Of a DNA stretch of 64,000 nt, positions 60,660 through 64,000 are shown piece by piece. A model generated the notes under the pieces. It did not search any database, was not told where the DNA came from, and was given only the letters and a program-made list of their open reading frames with translations. Position 1 is the first letter of the stretch, and each line of letters starts with the position of its first letter. This DNA is from an uncultured Oscillospiraceae bacterium (GTDB lineage Bacteria; Bacillota; Clostridia; Oscillospirales; Acutalibacteraceae): positions 1 through 64,000 of the forward strand of contig UQAZ01000010.1 of assembly GCA_900539165.1 (NCBI GenBank), given 5' to 3'. A program made the translations under genes and the position numbers.

Positions 60660-61406
60660 TTATTTGCTTCCATATGAGTATTTGTAATTATACGCATAGC
60701 TTCTGCTGTATTTCCTGTAATAGGAGTAGTATTTCTTCTTGTCGCTGTTTGCGTCGTTGAGAATGAATCCCAAAACGCTTGAGCCGATGCTTTCGAGAGT
60801 GTGAACGGTGGTCTTTAACTCAGGAAGCTTTGTTGTATCAGTCTTGATGATAACGAGATAGCCTGTTGTCTTTTGAGCAAATACCGTTGCGTCGGTTACG
60901 ATGTTTACCGGCGGAGTGTCGATAAACACACAGTCGTAATGTTCTCTTACAAAGCTAAGAAGCTTATCCATTCTGTCGGATGCCAAAAGTTCTGTCGGGT
61001 TTGGAGGAATCTTTCCTGCGGTAAGAACCGAAAGGTTTTCTACATCTGTTTTTGAAACAGAAATGTTATCTGTAAGTCCTGCCAAAATTTCGGACAAGCC
61101 GTTCTTTGAGTGAAGTCCGAAAAGCTTGTGCAGAGACGGGTTTCTCATATCTGCGTCGATGATAAGCGTTTTCTTTCCCATTTGGGCAAAGCTTATAGCA
61201 AGGTTTGCCGAGTTGATTGTTTTACCGTTGTTGGCGGTTGGACTTGTCACTACGAATATTGGACATTTCTCTCCATGCTGTGTGAAAAGGAGGTTTGTTC
61301 TGATAGCGTTGTATGCTTCTTTAACGGAAAATGCAGATGTGTTTCTTAATAATTTCTTTGGGTCTGTCGTGTTTAATGCAGCCTTCTTTGACATTTTCTT
61401 TTTCAT
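60660..61406 (-). CDS. Capsule tyrosine kinase CpsD/CapB family
   Basis: A 248-residue bacterial tyrosine kinase. Walker A is TSPTANNGKTINSANLA (family form SPxPGEGKS), Walker A' is LIIDADMRNPSLHKLF, and Walker B is CVFIDTPP. The C-terminal tail is a tyrosine cluster (YYSYYRKYSRSYAYNYKYSY), the autophosphorylation site. It pairs with the adjacent Wzz-type membrane protein, whose stop overlaps its start by one base. Together they control chain length and export. Confidence 0.95.
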   Translation of the reverse strand: MKKKMSKKAALNTTDPKKLLRNTSAFSVKEAYNAIRTNLLFTQHGEKCPIFVVTSPTANNGKTINSANLAISFAQMGKKTLIIDADMRNPSLHKLFGLHSKNGLSEILAGLTDNISVSKTDVENLSVLTAGKIPPNPTELLASDRMDKLLSFVREHYDCVFIDTPPVNIVTDATVFAQKTTGYLVIIKTDTTKLPELKTTVHTLESIGSSVLGFILNDANSDKKKYYSYYRKYSRSYAYNYKYSYGSK

Positions 61407-62224
61407 TACTTATCCTCTCCTTTCATATTTTGCAAATTTTCAAGTATCTGTGCGCTCGGTTTCAGCTCGCCCTGCTTGGTAGAAGATTTATCCGAGTACA
61501 ACTCGTATTTGTTATCGCTCGGAGCCTCAAGGTTAGGTACTGTACCGATAATAGGAATATCGAACTCGTCCTCAACATCTCTTGTGCTGGTGATTGTGGT
61601 ATCAAAGAATTCGTAAATGAAGAATCCTGCAAATGAAATTACGAAAGCAAGAACAGCGGCAACTAATACGTTCTTTGTAAGGTTAGGTGATGACGGCTTG
61701 GTCGGCACCTTTGCATAGTCGATAATTTCAACACCGCCTGCTTTTGCAACACGGACAATCTCGCTCGGAGCAATCTTTGCAATGCTGTTTGCGATTTTAG
61801 CCGACATTTGCGGGTCGTCTGTTGTAACGGTGACCTCAAAAGCAACAGTCTTTGCAGCCTGAGCAGCATTGATGGTGCTTCTCAGTTTGTTGACCGACAT
61901 GTTGTCAATGTTAAGGTCCTTGATAACAGCTTCAAGCACTGTATCGCTCTCTAATATGTAAATGTAGGTGTTGATAAGCTCCTGCGAGGCGTCAAGCTCT
62001 GAAGACGAGATTGACGAGTCTGTCGAAATTCTGTCGCTGTTTGAATACACATACATTTTTACGGTTGATGAGTATTGCGGTGTGATTGCAAAATGAGTGA
62101 ACAATCCTGACGCAATTGCAGCGGCAAAGGTTACGACAAAGATAATCATAAACTTGTTTCTCATTTTATAGAAGATTTTACTGATGTCTATTTCCAGTTC
62201 TTTTGCTTCGGTATTGTTATCCAT
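61406..62224 (-). CDS. Wzz/CpsC-type chain length regulator
   Basis: A 272-residue protein with two membrane helices (about 25-45 and 188-207) around an outside domain, the Wzz pattern (YSSTVKMYVYS near the first helix). The C-terminal cytoplasmic stretch would dock the CpsD kinase. It is the first gene of the exopolysaccharide operon, with GGAGGG 6 bases ahead of the ATG. Confidence 0.93.
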   Translation of the reverse strand: MDNNTEAKELEIDISKIFYKMRNKFMIIFVVTFAAAIASGLFTHFAITPQYSSTVKMYVYSNSDRISTDSSISSSELDASQELINTYIYILESDTVLEAVIKDLNIDNMSVNKLRSTINAAQAAKTVAFEVTVTTDDPQMSAKIANSIAKIAPSEIVRVAKAGGVEIIDYAKVPTKPSSPNLTKNVLVAAVLAFVISFAGFFIYEFFDTTITSTRDVEDEFDIPIIGTVPNLEAPSDNKYELYSDKSSTKQGELKPSAQILENLQNMKGEDK

Positions 62225-62263
62225 ATAATACCCTCCATATATTATTTATATATTATAATTAAT

Positions 62264-62292
62264 AATATAACACCGCTGCGGATAAAAGTCAA
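62264..62292 (-). promoter_or_regulatory. Predicted promoter of the exopolysaccharide operon
   Basis: TTGACT, 17 bases, TATATT on the minus strand. It is the only good promoter found for the 17-kb operon. The leader is about 33 bases. Confidence 0.65.
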
Positions 62293-62366
62293 TCGGATTG
62301 CGGTATTTATGCTGCTTTTGGTATAAAATTTAGTGTCGCAAATTTGGATGCTTTGACCAATAATAA

Positions 62367-62394
62367 AAAGCATTCGTCGCAAAACGAATGCTTT
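62367..62394 (-). terminator. Terminator after the response regulator gene
   Basis: AAAGCATTCG pairs with CGAATGCTTT around an 8-base loop, followed on the minus strand by TTTATTATTGG. It separates the regulator from the exopolysaccharide operon promoter. Confidence 0.8.
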
Positions 62395-62412
62395 AATGCT
62401 TGTAATTCGGAT

Positions 62413-63090
62413 TTAAGACTGCTTTATAACAGCCTTGTAGCCTACTCCGTGTACCGTTAATATTTCAAATTCTCTGCATTTGGCAAATTTATCCCTGAGC
62501 TTTGTCATATATACATCAACTGTTCTCGTGCCTGATTTTGAATCGGCACTCCAAAACTCATTCATAAGCTGCGCCCTTGAAAATGTCCTTTTGGGATTAG
62601 ACAGCATTTTATATATAATATTAAACTCTCTTGTGGTGAGGGGGATTCCTTCGCCTTTATAAGACGCAATTCTCTCGTCGGCGTCAAGAATCAGGCTGCC
62701 TATTGCGATTCGCTTGCTTTCGGACAGTCCTGCTCTGCGGAAAACTGCGTTCATTCTTAAAACAAGCTCTTCGGGTATAATAGGCTTTGTTATATAATCG
62801 TCAATTCCGAGCGTATAGCCGTGCCTTTTCAACTCTAAGTCGTTTTTGCTTGATATTAGAATAATCGGAAGTTCGGTGCTTTGAGCGCGAATGTTTTTTG
62901 CAAGTTCAAAGCCCTCGCTGTCGGATGCACCGGTATCCGATATTACCATATCGAACATACCGTCATACATTGCATTATATGCCGTGCCTGCATCTGCGCA
63001 GCCCGCCGCTTCAAAACCGTTTTCTCTGAGATATTCACAAATTGATTCATTAAGCTCTTTATCGTCATCGACTACCAATATTTTGAACAT
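62413..63090 (-). CDS. OmpR/PhoB-family response regulator
   Basis: A 225-residue protein. The receiver domain has the acidic pair VVDDD, phosphoacceptor D52 in MVISDTGAS and K102 in ITKPI. The residues after D52 (TGASDSEG) differ from the usual MMPxMDG. The C-terminal winged helix (about 125-225) has LTTREFNIIYKMLSNPKRTF and RTVDVYMTKLRDKF. No histidine kinase gene is next to it. It is read toward the exopolysaccharide operon but has its own promoter and terminator. Confidence 0.93.
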   Translation of the reverse strand: MFKILVVDDDKELNESICEYLRENGFEAAGCADAGTAYNAMYDGMFDMVISDTGASDSEGFELAKNIRAQSTELPIILISSKNDLELKRHGYTLGIDDYITKPIIPEELVLRMNAVFRRAGLSESKRIAIGSLILDADERIASYKGEGIPLTTREFNIIYKMLSNPKRTFSRAQLMNEFWSADSKSGTRTVDVYMTKLRDKFAKCREFEILTVHGVGYKAVIKQS

Positions 63091-63122
63091 AGTGCATTTC
63101 CTTTCAAGTTTTATTCGCCGTA

Positions 63123-63151
63123 ATTATATCAAGAAATATTTACCATTACAA
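63123..63151 (-). promoter_or_regulatory. Predicted promoter of the response regulator gene
   Basis: TTGTAA, 17 bases, perfect TATAAT on the minus strand, about 30 bases ahead of the start codon. A GAAAGGA site precedes the ATG. Confidence 0.65.
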
Positions 63152-63211
63152 TAGAATGAAAAGGAAATTAATATTTTATTAAACAAATATTCAATAAAAA
63201 TTTTAATAAAA

Positions 63212-63242
63212 AAGCAATCGCATATAAAAAATGCGACTGCTT
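63212..63242 (-). terminator. Terminator after the Dabb gene
   Basis: AAGCAATCGCAT with ATGCGACTGCTT (one G-T on the minus strand), followed on the minus strand by TTTTATTAAAA. Confidence 0.8.
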
Positions 63243-63255
63243 AATTTATGACTTA

Positions 63256-63546
63256 TTACATTTCAAAATCAATAGCTATTGATCTCTCCGCAACGGCGTG
63301 CATATGCTTCTTTACAACAGAGCAATGATACTCGTCCTGCTGATATTCCTCAAGTGCTTTTGCATCGTCGAGGATAACCTGAAGAATTATATCATACGAA
63401 CGGGGAGAATGCAAAAAATCAACTCCCACCTCAATGCCTCTGAGCAGGGGAACATTGCCCTGCATAGAACGCAGAATTTCTGCTGCTTTGGCACATTCTT
63501 CGGGTGAATTGTCCTTTAGCTTGAAACAAACTGTATGCTTAATCAT
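63256..63546 (-). CDS. Dabb-domain (dimeric alpha/beta barrel) protein
   Basis: A 96-residue single-domain protein. MIKHTVCFKLKD is the first strand, and VGVDFLHSPRSYDIILQVIL and EYQQDEYHCSVVKKHM are the typical second half of stress-responsive Dabb proteins. Function in bacteria is mostly unknown. The GGAGG ribosome binding site directly follows the rny terminator T-run, so it may be expressed by read-through from rny. Confidence 0.85.
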   Translation of the reverse strand: MIKHTVCFKLKDNSPEECAKAAEILRSMQGNVPLLRGIEVGVDFLHSPRSYDIILQVILDDAKALEEYQQDEYHCSVVKKHMHAVAERSIAIDFEM

Positions 63547-63567
63547 TTGAAATTACCTCCAAAAAAA

Positions 63568-63585
63568 GGGAGTCAATCGACTCCC
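63568..63585 (-). terminator. Terminator after rny
   Basis: GGGAGTC-AATC-GACTCCC with seven T on the minus strand. The Dabb Shine-Dalgarno GGAGG follows immediately. Confidence 0.85.
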
Positions 63586-63593
63586 TCATAAAT

Positions 63594-64000
63594 TTATTTT
63601 GCAATATCGGAATGTCTGCTTTCACGGATTATGTTTACCTTAATCTGTCCCGGATATTCCATTTCTTCCTCAATCTTCTTTGCGATTTCGTGAGCAATGT
63701 ATGGCATTTTTTGGTCTGAGATTACCTCAGGCTTAACCATAACTCTTACCTCACGGCCTGCCTGAATGGCATAAGCCTTTTCAACGCCGTTGAAGCTTGT
63801 TGAAATTTCCTCAAGCTGCTGCAAACGCTTGATATAGTTTTCGATGTTCTCTCGTCTTGCACCCGGTCTTGCGGCACTTACCGCATCCGCTGCCTGAACA
63901 AGACAAGCAACTATCGTCTTGCATTCAACATCACCGTGGTGAGCCTGAATAGCGTGAACAACCGCTTCGTTTTCTTTATACTTTCTTGCGTATTCAACAC
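63594..64000 (-). CDS. rny: Ribonuclease Y, C-terminal part (5' end outside window)
   Basis: The frame is open to the window edge on the minus strand, giving the last 134 residues. AIQAHHGDVECKTIVACLVQ is the end of the HD domain. DAVSAARPGARRENIENYIK is the next conserved block, and the C-terminus PGQIKVNIIRESRHSDIAK is typical of RNase Y. It is a membrane-bound endonuclease that starts mRNA decay in Firmicutes. The transmembrane and KH parts lie to the right of the window. Confidence 0.95.
   Translation of the reverse strand, partial: VEYARKYKENEAVVHAIQAHHGDVECKTIVACLVQAADAVSAARPGARRENIENYIKRLQQLEEISTSFNGVEKAYAIQAGREVRVMVKPEVISDQKMPYIAHEIAKKIEEEMEYPGQIKVNIIRESRHSDIAK

Overview
The window looks like a chromosomal segment of a Clostridia member, most likely an Oscillospiraceae (Ruminococcus-like) gut bacterium. 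This rests on the moderate-to-low GC, the paired GlgC/GlgD glycogen subunits, the direct LL-diaminopimelate aminotransferase route, the YggS-SepF-DivIVA division block, a FeoB-associated Cys-rich protein and DUF4367-type proteins. The genus is an inference. No rRNA, tRNA, CRISPR array, phage or transposase gene was seen. Both ends are cut: mutL enters at the left edge and rny (RNase Y) leaves at the right edge.

Region by region: 1-9.6 kb (+) is a core run of mutL, miaA, a HlyD-like membrane protein, yggS, sepF, divIVA, ileS, lspA and an RluD-type pseudouridine synthase. 9.7-14.6 kb (-) reads ANTAR regulator, dapF, dapL, purC, purB, with promoters before the ANTAR gene and before dapL. 14.8-20.7 kb (+) is the glycogen operon glgB-glgC-glgD-glgA. 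20.8-24.3 kb (-) is an ABC transporter with a permease fused to an M1-aminopeptidase-like ectodomain. 24.4-26.75 kb holds a repeat-bearing spacer and a tandemly duplicated ECF sigma/DUF4367 module in which one sigma gene has been deleted.

26.8-39.9 kb (+) carries prfB without the usual frameshift site, a PdaA-like deacetylase lipoprotein, a GPH-type transporter with a coiled-coil tail, mreB-mreC-mreD-mrdA for rod-shape wall synthesis, mgsA, hisS-aspS and a YfbR-like nucleotidase. 40.1-43.7 kb (-) is a ferrous-iron operon, feoA-feoA-feoB plus a Cys-rich/HMA fusion. It is preceded by three near-identical palindromes spaced exactly 34 bp apart and placed just downstream of the predicted transcription start. 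A divergent zinc-ribbon membrane protein follows.

44.9-62.3 kb (-) is one long exopolysaccharide operon read from a single promoter: Wzz/CpsC, CpsD kinase, priming glycosyltransferase, a rhamnosyltransferase-like GT4, the complete dTDP-L-rhamnose pathway rfbABDC, then an AT-rich variable core (two GT4s, an acyltransferase-3, a radical SAM/SPASM enzyme, a hexapeptide acyltransferase, another GT, Wzy, Wzx) and a VanZ-like protein. An OmpR-type regulator lacking a kinase neighbour, a Dabb-domain protein and RNase Y close the window.

The features most worth a second look are the 34-bp-phased palindrome array in the feo leader, the radical SAM enzyme inside the capsule operon, the duplicated and partly deleted sigma/DUF4367 module, and the ABC permease-M1 fusion without a zinc site.
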